From: Chryseobacterium indologenes
GTDB taxonomy: Bacteria; Bacteroidota; Bacteroidia; Flavobacteriales; Weeksellaceae
Direction of reading: 5' to 3'
Assembly (NCBI RefSeq): GCF_002025665.1
Contig: NZ_CP018786.1
Coordinates: forward strand, 248,001-312,000
DNA length: 64,000 nucleotides
Shown here: positions 29,001 to 38,000 of the stretch, piece after piece
Numbering within the stretch: position 1 is the stretch's first letter
How the letters are laid out: the number at the start of each line of letters is the position of its first letter
Program-made: the position numbers and the translations under genes
The notes under the pieces: model-generated
Told to the model about the DNA's origin: nothing
Seen by the model: only the letters and a program-made list of their open reading frames with translations
The model's database searches: none

Positions 29001-32000
29001 CAATGCTGTGGTTTTAACTTTAGCTGGATAGAAAGAATCATTATATTCTATAACATTCCATTGCCATGGGCTCAATCCTTCGCCATAAGGTTCGCTTTCA
29101 GCTTTTTTTCTTCCCAAGATATCATATTGAGTATCCATAGAAATATAATAGCCTTGTTCAAATGCTTTTGTACTTGTTCTGTATTCTTGTCCCCATTTAT
29201 TGGTGTATTTTTTTGAAATATTTCCGTCAGGGTCATACTGAATTACTGTGGAATTATATTGTTGATCTTTTTTATATTCATTCGTAGTAGTTCCTCCTAA
29301 ATTAGTTTTGGACTTTAAAACTTTTCCCCAACCATCATATTCATTTATTAAAGTATTTCCAAGAGGATCAGTTTGTTTTGTAACAAGCCCCCAATCATTG
29401 TAAATGATGTTGGTTTGTAGACCTAGATTATCTGTTTTCTTAGTAACAAACCTTCCTTTTTCATCATATTTATTACTGCTGGTTTGAGTTTGATAATCCA
29501 GACTGTTGCTTGCTATTGTTTCTGTAATATTTCCAAACCCATCATAGTTATATGAATCTAACAGATATCCTGTATTATCTCTATTCCAGACTTTAAGAGT
29601 TTTTAGAAGGTTGTTTTCATAAGTATATTCTTCTTTGGTAGATTTAGTGTCTCCATAAGCTTGATTTGTATCTGTTTTGCTTTTAGGTTTACCAATACTA
29701 TAATTGCTTCCCTGAGTTGTATTAGCTGGATAATATTCTAACTGTGTTGTTAAAATAGCATAGCCATCGTTAATCGTTTTTACAGATTTTTTTGGAAAAT
29801 ATAAATTGTCATATTCTTCTACCTTATTAACGGTTTTAATATCTCTCAGAAAATCTTTTGAAACTGTAATATATGGATTAATTGCAGTGACAATTTTAGG
29901 TTTATTGACAGGGGCTATTGTATTTGTAATGACAGTCCCGTTTAAAAGTTTGTCAATTTTATAATCGTATTGTTTGAAAGATAATAATTGATAATTATTC
30001 AGTGAAATGTCATCGGGAAATATCTTGCTCTCGTCAGTAGTTCTGATAGACCAGTCTTTATATGGAAGCCCTTCATTTAGCGGATTAATTTCAGAACCAT
30101 TCCATATTTTAGTATTTACAAACAGGTCAGTGAAAAAAGTAGATCTTGCTGTTTGCCTAAAGCCTATAATTCCTCTTCCATTAAGATTTCCAATAAGATC
30201 CCTGTACCTGAATTCTTGTTTTCTTTCTCCCTGAGTAACTGCAGAAACTACATAGTAGTTGAAGTTTTGAATTATGTTTGCATATGGATAGAAAATAGGT
30301 GATGTAGTATAATAAGATTTATATACATTACCATTGACTAAATTTGAATAATCAATTTGAGTTTTAATTCCACTTTGGCTGATTGACTTTATTCTTGAAA
30401 TAACATCCGTTTTTGCCTCTAAATTCCAGGTGATTAATTTTGTCTTATGTAAAATAATAAATTCAGTGTTTAATTTCGATAACCTGAAAGATCCAAACAT
30501 AGGAGTATAATGTTCTCCATATTTTGAATAGTTAATGTCTTCGTCTTCAATATTTCCTGCATCTGTTGCTTCTTTAGGATTGAGATTATAATTAAATGTA
30601 AAAGTTGGCTTACCTGTAGAATCTACACCAGTATTTCTAAAATAATTAAATCCATAGCTTGAATCAGGATTATTTACGCATGTTAGACAATCTCTAAACC
30701 ATTTCTGTGATTCAAATACTAAAAAATCACTTTTCCCATCTTTATTTAAATCCGGAGCCCAATAAGACCTTAAAGTATTTCTGAATTTTCTTCCGGCACC
30801 AGTATCTTCCGGCTTATATAAAAAAAGATTTGAATAGTATTGTTGAACAAATCCTTTCCCCGAGGAAATATACATATTCCAATCAGAAGAATCTATTGCT
30901 ACAGGAACTAAAATATCTGTTTTTCCATCACCGTTATAATCTCCTATGATTGGTGGAAGACTGCCATTATATCCGCTATTTCCAGCTTGGATATCAGGAT
31001 ATATTTTCTCAAATTTAGAATTTTGTATGTCGAAGGTTAAAAATGTTAATATTCCGGGTAGTCTATGTAGAAGTTCGATTTTCCCGTCTCCATCAAGATC
31101 AATATTTATTGTATTTTTATAATCAACATAAAAATTAGCATCGTTAATGGGAGAAAATATATTATTTTTAAAATCAACATAAAAATTCATATCTACGCCT
31201 GTAGTTTCCGGCCATGTATAGCTGGAATTGTAATCCTGACAGGTCCACATATGTTCATTTTTGATCATGAGAATTAACTCAGATATACCATCACCATTGA
31301 AATCTACTTCTTTTGCATCTATTCTATTGGTGCTGCCGTCAAAATGGCATCTAAGCTCATCTGGGTCCGCAGCTTCAAAAAGCTGTGGATAAGCAGTTAA
31401 ATCAATATCTTTAGTTGCTATATTAATAAAAGTATTGTTAGCATACTTGTAAAAGTAAATAGTACTTTTCTTTAAATTTCTATTTATAGCCCCTGTTATT
31501 AGTACCTGGTCGCTAAAAGGTGTGTTAATATCGGCATATGTTCCTATGGATAATGCCGTTCCGGTGTAATTAACATTTACAAAATTACCAGTCCCGTCTA
31601 ATCTTCCCAGCATTAAAGTTTTTCCATTAAGGAAATCCAGTTTACCATCTCCATTAAAGTCTCCAGAAAGAATGTTATCCCCACGAATATTATCAAATCT
31701 GTCATCTTGTCTGAATAGGTTGCTGTCAATGCTGGCTGGGTCAGGCTCGTTTTCAAAAATTATAGGATTTGCAGGTTCGTTATTCGAATTGTATTCAGTT
31801 ATCTTATTAGCAAATAGATAGTTTGTGTTATTATTGGTATATTCTACTTTATATCTCTTGAACTGGCTTCCGTTTGAAGTTACTTTAATTTCTTTTAATA
31901 AGTTGTTTTGTATAAGGCTTACTCCATTTATATAAGATTGTTCTCTTATAGATCTATTGATATATGTGAATTCGATTGTATTGAAATGGGGCTTATTTAA

Positions 32001-32858
32001 ATTCTCATTTCCTCCCCATGATATATTATGTATTGTAGTGACCCCATTTCCTTGTATATAATTATAAGAAATATAGTTCCCTTGGCTATCCTTCCACACA
32101 TTAATGTTGTACTCAATAGAAGTTCTGGCATCTGCGTTCAGTCCATATAAAGCTTGAGAGCCATCTTCAAAAGTTACGTCAAAATAAAGAGGGCCGGTTT
32201 GTCCAGAATTTTGCCCGATTGATTTTATCTTAATATTAGAATATTTCTCTGTTACATATTCTGCTCCATCTTTGCCATATTCTCCAGATTTTAGAATCAA
32301 TCTTTGTCCATTAAAACTATAATAATCTGAATAATTTAATTGGATTCCTTTGGATTCTCCATCCTGTTCAATATTTTTTCCAATTCTTGAGATGGTTGTA
32401 ATTCCTGAAATATTCCATCCATATCCTGCAATCCCATTTCCTGAACCGCTGGTATACATCAGGTTTACCTGTGGTGCTACATTTTTAATGCCTGGTGGAA
32501 GAGCTATAGGTAATGTAAATTGGAGTTGTCCGGCTTGATTGACTTCTATATTTCCTTTGGTATCATGAAATTTAATGCTGTCGGCAACAATTGTTCCCGA
32601 TGGATTATTAGCCCCCGCATTTGAATCTGTAGGACCCCCGCCAGGATTCTCCGTAGCAGGTCCTATTTTGGCTACGAAAGGATTTGAAACAGAGGCTTTA
32701 GCCTGAAACCCTGGAGCAAGTACCACTGTTTGTGGATCCTGAACTGTACGGGATGTAGTTTCTGCCTGATATAGTATGGTCTGTGAAAAGCCCAAAACTG
32801 AACATAAGGACAAAATAAATGATGAAAATAGTTGTATTTTCTTATCGTAAAGTTTCAT
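26091..32858 (-). CDS. SpvB/RHS-repeat polymorphic toxin, 2255 residues
   Basis: A giant secreted-type protein. The signal peptide ends LGFSQ (residue 25). A short domain with VVLAPGFQAKASV follows, then an SpvB-like region (about residues 95-165). FG-GAP/VCBS-like repeats (DFNGDGKLDF, DYNGDGKTDI and others) cover about 390-760. Many YD/RHS repeats run to about 1800, and the RHS-associated core with RLYDPLLRRFLNADENIQ sits at about 1860-1890. A hydrophobic pre-toxin segment precedes GGNFWMGAGQG near residue 2050. The last 190 or so residues differ from the core and end in a basic His/Arg-rich stretch with HYHRGKG and RYHRPWE, suggestive of a nuclease-like toxin, but unassigned. RHS shells enclose and deliver such tips. 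It is the third gene of a minus-strand operon. Confidence 0.92.
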   Translation of the reverse strand: MKLYDKKIQLFSSFILSLCSVLGFSQTILYQAETTSRTVQDPQTVVLAPGFQAKASVSNPFVAKIGPATENPGGGPTDSNAGANNPSGTIVADSIKFHDTKGNIEVNQAGQLQFTLPIALPPGIKNVAPQVNLMYTSGSGNGIAGYGWNISGITTISRIGKNIEQDGESKGIQLNYSDYYSFNGQRLILKSGEYGKDGAEYVTEKYSNIKIKSIGQNSGQTGPLYFDVTFEDGSQALYGLNADARTSIEYNINVWKDSQGNYISYNYIQGNGVTTIHNISWGGNENLNKPHFNTIEFTYINRSIREQSYINGVSLIQNNLLKEIKVTSNGSQFKRYKVEYTNNNTNYLFANKITEYNSNNEPANPIIFENEPDPASIDSNLFRQDDRFDNIRGDNILSGDFNGDGKLDFLNGKTLMLGRLDGTGNFVNVNYTGTALSIGTYADINTPFSDQVLITGAINRNLKKSTIYFYKYANNTFINIATKDIDLTAYPQLFEAADPDELRCHFDGSTNRIDAKEVDFNGDGISELILMIKNEHMWTCQDYNSSYTWPETTGVDMNFYVDFKNNIFSPINDANFYVDYKNTINIDLDGDGKIELLHRLPGILTFLTFDIQNSKFEKIYPDIQAGNSGYNGSLPPIIGDYNGDGKTDILVPVAIDSSDWNMYISSGKGFVQQYYSNLFLYKPEDTGAGRKFRNTLRSYWAPDLNKDGKSDFLVFESQKWFRDCLTCVNNPDSSYGFNYFRNTGVDSTGKPTFTFNYNLNPKEATDAGNIEDEDINYSKYGEHYTPMFGSFRLSKLNTEFIILHKTKLITWNLEAKTDVISRIKSISQSGIKTQIDYSNLVNGNVYKSYYTTSPIFYPYANIIQNFNYYVVSAVTQGERKQEFRYRDLIGNLNGRGIIGFRQTARSTFFTDLFVNTKIWNGSEINPLNEGLPYKDWSIRTTDESKIFPDDISLNNYQLLSFKQYDYKIDKLLNGTVITNTIAPVNKPKIVTAINPYITVSKDFLRDIKTVNKVEEYDNLYFPKKSVKTINDGYAILTTQLEYYPANTTQGSNYSIGKPKSKTDTNQAYGDTKSTKEEYTYENNLLKTLKVWNRDNTGYLLDSYNYDGFGNITETIASNSLDYQTQTSSNKYDEKGRFVTKKTDNLGLQTNIIYNDWGLVTKQTDPLGNTLINEYDGWGKVLKSKTNLGGTTTNEYKKDQQYNSTVIQYDPDGNISKKYTNKWGQEYRTSTKAFEQGYYISMDTQYDILGRKKAESEPYGEGLSPWQWNVIEYNDSFYPAKVKTTALATLNNWGGVSSFSGKQMETFVSGTITTSTELNGYNRVTYKTTDALGNTTSTTDLGGSIVFSYNAASEQIKAQYAENIVTTKYDTWGRKSEFNDPSNGIYKYEYDGFGQPKKVTSPKGTKEYIYDNLGQLISQKEISTVDGGQATNKTISFVYDDKGRLTSKSGTSNGKTYSSTITYDPQGRILSSSESSNERYFIQKGITYDDKLRVTSYEKQLFSAGVLTKVQIENVYSAWNGDLYQIKDKNSGKVLWELKNLDAKGHVLKAQLGAAEINQTYEPDGTLNQVNHGSAVKPHILRLSYTFNPIKNELESRSTGGDFYIPESFDYDNNNRLINWSNPVTGTKTQNAILNTYDAKGRILENNQIGKIKFENSTKIYQPTGMTLNAAGEQNYNNDLIQTIAYNENNDPVFVDGMKGDVAFQYGLTAMRQRVTYGGNFNADGNGKFTKFYSEDGSFEVTKDNITGKEKHILYIGGSPYESSIIYVKNYNETFASYKFLHKDYLGSILAISDEAGNKLEQRHFDAWGNLTHLQIGSGQIITDVNKIQEIVNTGGLLLERGYTSHEHFMEVGIIHMNGRLYDPLLRRFLNADENIQDAYNTQSYNKYGYVMNNPLMFNDPNGEYALPAAMLVAFAAAIVTSITGDYIMNRPVNIGSLYQSVTLAAMTSYLTFGVGELFRAGGQIANSLSQTSLIIARAGAHAITQGTLSYMQGGNFWSGALSGAFASASNDLLDLAVKNVGENNILRSDGFALFNGAVSGGVGSVLGGGNFWMGAGQGLMVTAFNYLAHKESTAIEESPDNGYDENGKKINNVGGDKTDYILRKTQLGGEDVHAILESTEVKQTYGPYGNHEGYGYRAHNQLQSPTLYDPSFDLMSTFAGSGSTIKSLGSFSYKFLRGSGGKINGFSIGTRPGYGAQPRLDFHKLSNTMKSRATSRMTIPKVLDGKKLFHYHRGKGSNLRYHRPWEIGPDLKRRW

Positions 32859-32863
32859 GCTTC

Positions 32864-33331
32864 TTATCGTTTGGTGATGTTTTTACTGAAAATTCTGCCG
32901 TCTTTTAGTGTAAAGCGAACAACATACACCCCCCAGTCATAACCTGTCATATTGATTTTGATCTGACGATTTAAGTTTGGAATATTCTGTTGTTGGAATT
33001 TCCAATGGACGGTGTTGTGTTGGTACAATGAAACAGATTCTATTAATCCATCTACTTCTTCTGTCCAGTCTATGGTAAGATAGTCGTTGACAGGAACGGG
33101 GTAAAGGCGTATTTGTTTCAAGAATGTTTTCTCATCAATAACAGGAACTTGTCTGGCAACGGCTGCTACTTTTGACTCTTTTGAGACGATTTCTTCGGCC
33201 TTTTTGCCAGCAGCATCAATTCCTCTGTATCTCTGATTTCCAGCTTCATCATATTTGAAATAAATTTCGGTTTGGGAAAAACCAAAAAAGCCTATCATCA
33301 GGGATGATAGTGAGAGTAATTTTCTTTTCAT
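32864..33331 (-). CDS. Small secreted protein with T9SS sorting domain, upstream of the RHS gene
   Basis: A 155-residue protein with a signal peptide ending FGFSQ (residue 19). A short segment resembles one YD/RHS repeat (YFKYDEAGNQRYRG). The C-terminal 80 residues look like a type A T9SS sorting domain: IRLYPVPVNDYLTIDW at the start, GVYVVRF in the middle, and SKNITKR at the end. T9SS cargo is exported across the outer membrane and often anchored to the cell surface. It ends five bases before the RHS start and begins six bases after the preceding gene, so the three are surely co-transcribed. It may help place the RHS protein on the surface. Confidence 0.8.
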   Translation of the reverse strand: MKRKLLSLSSLMIGFFGFSQTEIYFKYDEAGNQRYRGIDAAGKKAEEIVSKESKVAAVARQVPVIDEKTFLKQIRLYPVPVNDYLTIDWTEEVDGLIESVSLYQHNTVHWKFQQQNIPNLNRQIKINMTGYDWGVYVVRFTLKDGRIFSKNITKR

Positions 33332-33337
33332 TGATGT

Positions 33338-34207
33338 TTATTTTTGTGTTGATAAGAGTTGTTGAACCTGTTGTTCTAATTTTTCAATTTTTGCAGATTG
33401 AGCTTTTAAAACCTCATTTTCGTTCTGAAGCTGTTTAAGCTGTTCTGACTGTTGTTTTATTTGTTTATTCTGATCAATTGAGTACAACGTAAGTTCTTCT
33501 ATTTTTTGTAATAGTTTAATCTGGAATTCACCTACATTCACGCCCTCTTTTTCCATTACTTTTGCAGCTGCAATTTCTGGAAGATGCTTTTTCTCTTTGA
33601 TATGTTTTTCAACTTCTTCTAATTTTGGAAGATCGTATTTTTCATCAAATACAAAATCAGCGGTAGGAGTTAGGGTTACTTTTAGTTCTTTGGCTTCAAG
33701 TTTACCTTGTAATGAAGCATTTCCATTGGGTTTAATGGCAAGCTGTACTTTCTTGTTTGTAATAAAATTAATCGCTCCAAAATCAGGGGCTGTAATCTCA
33801 TTTTCAATATTAAAATCACCATAAGTTCCATATCTGAAGCCATTGCCTGCGTAGGTAGAATTTACTTCCAGATTAGCAGTAGTGCTATTATATGTTAAAC
33901 TAACTAGAGCGGTACCCCCGGTTGGTCCGAAAGATGAAAATTTTCCTAAAACCAAATTTTGGTTGTTTGTATTGTCTTGAGCTACATGTAATTTAGTATC
34001 AGGATTTGCAGTTCCGATTCCCACATTCCCATTAGGCTTAATCCGGATACCTTCAATACTGTTAGATTTTAAAATCAATGGCTGGGAATCTGTAGTCCCA
34101 ATAAAGTTGTTGGATGAATTGGTTCCTGTATTTCCTGTAAGATTCCAACTTTGTGCAAATGTAAATGATGAAACTAGTAGTGCAATCGAAAATAATTGTG
34201 TTTTCAT
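33338..34207 (-). CDS. Tail-fibre-like exported protein with C-terminal coiled coil
   Basis: A 289-residue protein with a signal peptide ending TFAQ (residue 19). The N-terminal half has the repeated phrase GNVGIGTANPDTKLHV, typical of tail-fibre-like beta-helical stalks in Bacteroidota. A region around KHLPEIAAAKVMEKEGVNVGEF resembles the self-cleaving or trimerising end of such fibres. The last 50 or so residues form a Gln/Leu-rich coiled coil (IKQQSEQLKQLQNENEVL). It is the first gene of the RHS operon, six bases before the next. It could act as an adhesive stalk or a scaffold for the RHS effector; this is inferred. Confidence 0.75.
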   Translation of the reverse strand: MKTQLFSIALLVSSFTFAQSWNLTGNTGTNSSNNFIGTTDSQPLILKSNSIEGIRIKPNGNVGIGTANPDTKLHVAQDNTNNQNLVLGKFSSFGPTGGTALVSLTYNSTTANLEVNSTYAGNGFRYGTYGDFNIENEITAPDFGAINFITNKKVQLAIKPNGNASLQGKLEAKELKVTLTPTADFVFDEKYDLPKLEEVEKHIKEKKHLPEIAAAKVMEKEGVNVGEFQIKLLQKIEELTLYSIDQNKQIKQQSEQLKQLQNENEVLKAQSAKIEKLEQQVQQLLSTQK

Positions 34208-34551
34208 AATTATTAATATAAATTATATTTTTTGTAAAAGTGTACTTAAGCGGCGACAAATATTGTCGCATAAAATTTATTTTTTTATATAAAAATATTT
34301 ATTGTGAATTTATAAAAAAAATACATCAAACACTGGTTATTATTTTGGTTATTAACTTTTTTTAATGAAAAATAATTAATTTTGTGGTTTTTTTTAATTA
34401 ATGTTTGTAATTTTATGGTTTTAATTGTAATAATCATATTTATGAATGTTTTTTTTAAACTAAACATTATTGGGCTAAATGAGCTTTACTAAAAATTATG
34501 TATTAATGACCAACCCATATAATGATTAACCATAATCTTAGAAAAAATCTC
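34208..34551. other. AT-rich divergent intergenic region with a palindrome at 34253-34269
   Basis: GCGACAA-ATA-TTGTCGC is a perfect 7-3-7 inverted repeat, the only GC-containing island in a very AT-rich 344-base region. It sits 46 bases upstream of the first RHS-operon gene. On the minus strand it overlaps AATATTTG, one base off the -7 consensus, so it could be an operator. Nothing else is supported here; short reading frames on both strands are composition artefacts. Confidence 0.45.
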
Positions 34552-34559
34552 TACCTTTG
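34552..34559 (+). promoter_or_regulatory. -7 element almost touching the next start codon
   Basis: TACCTTTG is a full TAnnTTTG match ending five bases before the ATG at 34565. If it is used, the transcript would have almost no leader. No TTG lies at the usual -33 distance. Confidence 0.4.
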
Positions 34560-34564
34560 TAACA

Positions 34565-34888
34565 ATGAACCTCTTAAGATGGATACTTGCATTTTATTTC
34601 ATGGCGTTATCATTGATGCCATGTGAAGATACGTCCCATCCGTTGAATTCAGGAGATAATAAGATCTCATTAAGTATTCACGGTGTTCATTCTACAGAAA
34701 AAGGAGATATCTGTTCTCCACTGTGTGCATGCAGCTGCTGTCAGATGACGGTTTCAGCATTTAAAATGGATCCTTTATTAGAAATTCCTGAGCAGATCCC
34801 TGCTTACTTTTCGAAGAAGATCTTATTTCACAAAAACGACTTTGCCTACCAGATCTACGATCCTATCTGGCAGCCTCCTAAAATTTAA
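34565..34888 (+). CDS. Small Cys-rich exported protein at the head of the metal-efflux locus
   Basis: A 107-residue protein with a hydrophobic N terminus (LLRWILAFYFMALSLMPC) that acts as a signal peptide or anchor. A Cys cluster, CSPLCACSCC, lies at about residues 56-65. The rest is soluble and ends IWQPPKI. It resembles the small DUF6660-type proteins of Flavobacteriia found beside heavy-metal RND pumps (recognised from pattern and context, not verified). The Cys cluster suggests metal binding in the periplasm. It reads toward the RND gene 147 bases downstream, but a separate promoter lies between them. Confidence 0.7.
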   Translation: MNLLRWILAFYFMALSLMPCEDTSHPLNSGDNKISLSIHGVHSTEKGDICSPLCACSCCQMTVSAFKMDPLLEIPEQIPAYFSKKILFHKNDFAYQIYDPIWQPPKI

Positions 34889-34945
34889 TTTTTATTGACT
34901 TTTAGAAAGTTATGCTTTCTAATACTTAACTGTGCTTGAAAACTT

Positions 34946-34981
34946 TGCAATACCATTGCAGAGGTTTTCAGGATATTTTTG
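34946..34981 (+). promoter_or_regulatory. Operator TGCAAT-ACC-ATTGCA with -7 box, RND pump promoter
   Basis: A perfect 6-3-6 palindrome (34946-34960) is followed, 13 bases later, by TATTTTTG (34974-34981). The same palindrome with the same 13-base spacing precedes the P-type ATPase gene at 43065-43100. The operator covers the -33 region, which suits repression by a bound regulator. The Fur-family protein encoded at 42653 is the obvious candidate. Confidence 0.68.
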
Positions 34982-35035
34982 CTGCAGTATTTTATGCTGT
35001 GTGCATTCATTTTCAATAAAAATTACCTAAAAATC

Positions 35036-38000
35036 GTGTTAGATAAAATCATAAAATTCAGTATTAAAAATAAGGTGATCATTGGGTTGATGACTCTGGT
35101 ACTGATCATCTGGGGAACGTGGAGTGCCACCAGATTGCCAATAGATGCTGTGCCGGATATCACCAACAATCAGGTGCAGATCATTACCGTATGTCCTACA
35201 TTGGCGGGACAGGAAGTAGAACAGCTGGTTACTTTTCCCATTGAGCAAAGTATTGCCAATGTTCCCGATATTCAGGAGACAAGAAGTATTTCAAGATTCG
35301 GGCTCTCTGTGATTACAGTGGTGTTCAAAGAAAATGTAGATGTGTACTTTGCGAGACAGCTCATTAATGAACAACTGAAAAATGCAGTGGAAGAAATTCC
35401 AAAAGGAGTAGGAACTCCTGAGCTGGCCCCTGTAAGTACAGGCCTTGGAGAAGTATATCAGTATATTCTTCACCCTAAAAAAGGAAGCGAAAAGAAATAC
35501 AATGCCAAAGAACTCCGTACCATGCAGGACTGGATCGTTCGAAGACAGCTGAACGGAACGCCGGGAGTGGCAGAAATCAACAGTTTCGGAGGAGAATTAA
35601 AACAATATGAAGTGGCCATTGATCCCAATCGTTTAAAAGCAATGGGAACAAGTATTACTGAAATATTTACAGCGCTTGAAAAAAACAATCAGAATACAGG
35701 AGGAGCTTATATTGATAAAAAGCCCAATGCTTATTTTATCCGTGGGATAGGGTTAGTAACCTCCCTTGAAGACATCAAAAACATAGCCGTTAAAAATGAA
35801 ACAGGAAGCGTTCCGATCTTTATCAAAGATGTCGCTGATGTTCGGTTAGGAAGTGCTGTTCGTTACGGTGCATTAACCTATGACGGAAAAGTAGATGCCG
35901 TAGGTGGAGTCGTGATGATGCTGAAAGGAGCGAACAGTAATGAAGTGGTAAACAATATCAAAGCAAAAATTCCTACCATTCAGAAATCTCTTCCCAATGA
36001 TGTTATCATAGAACCGTTTCTGGACAGAACAGATCTTGTAGACAGAGCTATCAATACTGTACAGAAAAACCTTGTTGAAGGAGCACTGATCGTTATTTTC
36101 GTACTTGTAATTTTCCTTGGAAACCTTAGGGCAGGGCTTATCGTGGCTTCTGCTATTCCGCTTTCCTTACTGTTTGCGCTGGGAATGATGAATGTTTTTG
36201 GAGTAAGTGCCAACCTGATGAGCCTTGGGGCAATAGATTTCGGATTAATTGTGGATGGTGCGGTAATTATTGTAGAAGCCACCTTGCATCATTTAGGAGT
36301 AAGGAAATCTGCCCGTGCATTAACGCAGTCTGAGATGGATGAAGAAGTATTTCTTTCTGCCTCAAAGATCAGAAGCAGCGCTGCTTTCGGGGAAATCATT
36401 ATTCTTATCGTATACATCCCGATTCTTACTTTGGCCGGAGTGGAAGGGAAAATGTTTACTCCAATGGCAAAAACAGTAGGATTTGCCATTTTAGGAGCTT
36501 TAATTTTATCCCTGACCTACATTCCAATGATGAGCGCCCTGTTTTTATCTAAGAAAATATCTCACAAAGAAACGTTCTCTGATAAAATGATGAATAGCCT
36601 GCAAAAGATTTATCAGCCATTATTGCAGAAATCAATAAAAATGAAATACGCAATTGTTTCAGCAACGGCTGTAGTCTTTCTTATCTCTGCGTTTATTTTT
36701 AAAAATATGGGTGGTGAGTTTATTCCTCAGCTGCAGGAAGGAGATTATGCATTTCACTGTATCTTACCGCAGGGAAGCTCATTAAGTCAGAGTATAGAAA
36801 CCTCCATGCAGGCATCAAGAATTATCAAACAGTTTGATGAGGTGAAAATGGTAGTCGGGAAAACTGGTTCCGCTGAAGTTCCTACAGACCCTATGCCGCC
36901 TGAAGCAACCGATATGATTGTGGTATTGAAACCACAAAGCGAATGGAAAACCAAGAAATCTTACGACGAACTGGCAGATGAGATCAGTGAAAAACTGGAA
37001 ACAATTCCAGGGGTATTCTTTGAGAAAAACCAGCCTATCCAGATGCGTTTCAATGAATTGATGACAGGAATCCGACAGGATGTTGCTGTAAAGATTTTCG
37101 GAGAGAATCTTGATTCATTAGCCGTGTATGCAGATAAGGTGGGGAAAATTATTCAGACAGTAGATGGGGCTACTGCGCCTCAGATTGAAAGAGTGAGCGG
37201 TCTTCCGCAGATTAATGTTCAATATGACAGAACAAGAATCGCTAATTATGGATTGAATATCGAAGATGTCAATAATGCCGTAAGTACAGCCTTTGCAGGA
37301 AAAGCTGCCGGACAGGTTTTTGAAAATGAAAGACGTTTTGATCTCGTAGTCCGTCTGGATAGCCTTCACAGAACCGATATTTCGGATGTGAATAATCTGA
37401 TGATCACTTCTGCTACCGGAGCTCAGATTCCACTATCGCAGGTAGCAAATATAAGCTACAAATTAGGACCCGCACAGATCAGCCGTGAGCAGGGAAAACG
37501 TAGAATAGTTATCGGATTTAATGTAAAAGACCGTGATGTAGAAAGTGTGGTGAAAGATATTCAGGCAAAACTGGATAAAGTGAAACTGCCTTCCGGATAT
37601 TACTTTACCTATGGTGGACAGTTTGAAAACCTTCAGGAAGCAAGCAAACGTCTGATGATCGCTGTTCCGGTTTCATTGCTTCTTATTTTTATGCTGCTGT
37701 ATTTTACTTTCCGTTCATTCAAACAAGCTGCATTGATTTTTACTGCGATTCCTATGAGTGCTATTGGTGGAGTATTTGCCCTTTTAATAAGAGATATGCC
37801 ATTCAGTATCAGTGCCGGAATTGGATTTATTGCCCTGTTTGGAGTGGCAGTACTGAACGGAATTGTTTTGATAGGAACATTCAACCAGTTAGAAAAAGAA
37901 GGTGAAACAGATATTCTGAAAAGAGTATTTGAAGGAACAAAAACCAGATTGAGACCTGTATTAATGACCGCTACAGTGGCTTCATTAGGGTTTTTACCAA

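Noticed and set aside
26091..34207. Prophage, suggested by the tail-fibre-like protein
   Set aside because: No capsid, terminase, portal, integrase or lysis genes are present; the protein is the leader of an RHS toxin operon.
34208..34551. Short open frames on both strands between the RHS operon and the metal locus
   Set aside because: They arise from very AT-rich DNA, with Lys/Asn/Ile/Phe-only translations and no start signals.
34979..35035. Upstream extension of the RND pump start
   Set aside because: Those 19 residues begin at a non-ATG codon overlapping the predicted -7 box, and the family begins at LDKIIKF, so the GTG at 35036 is used.
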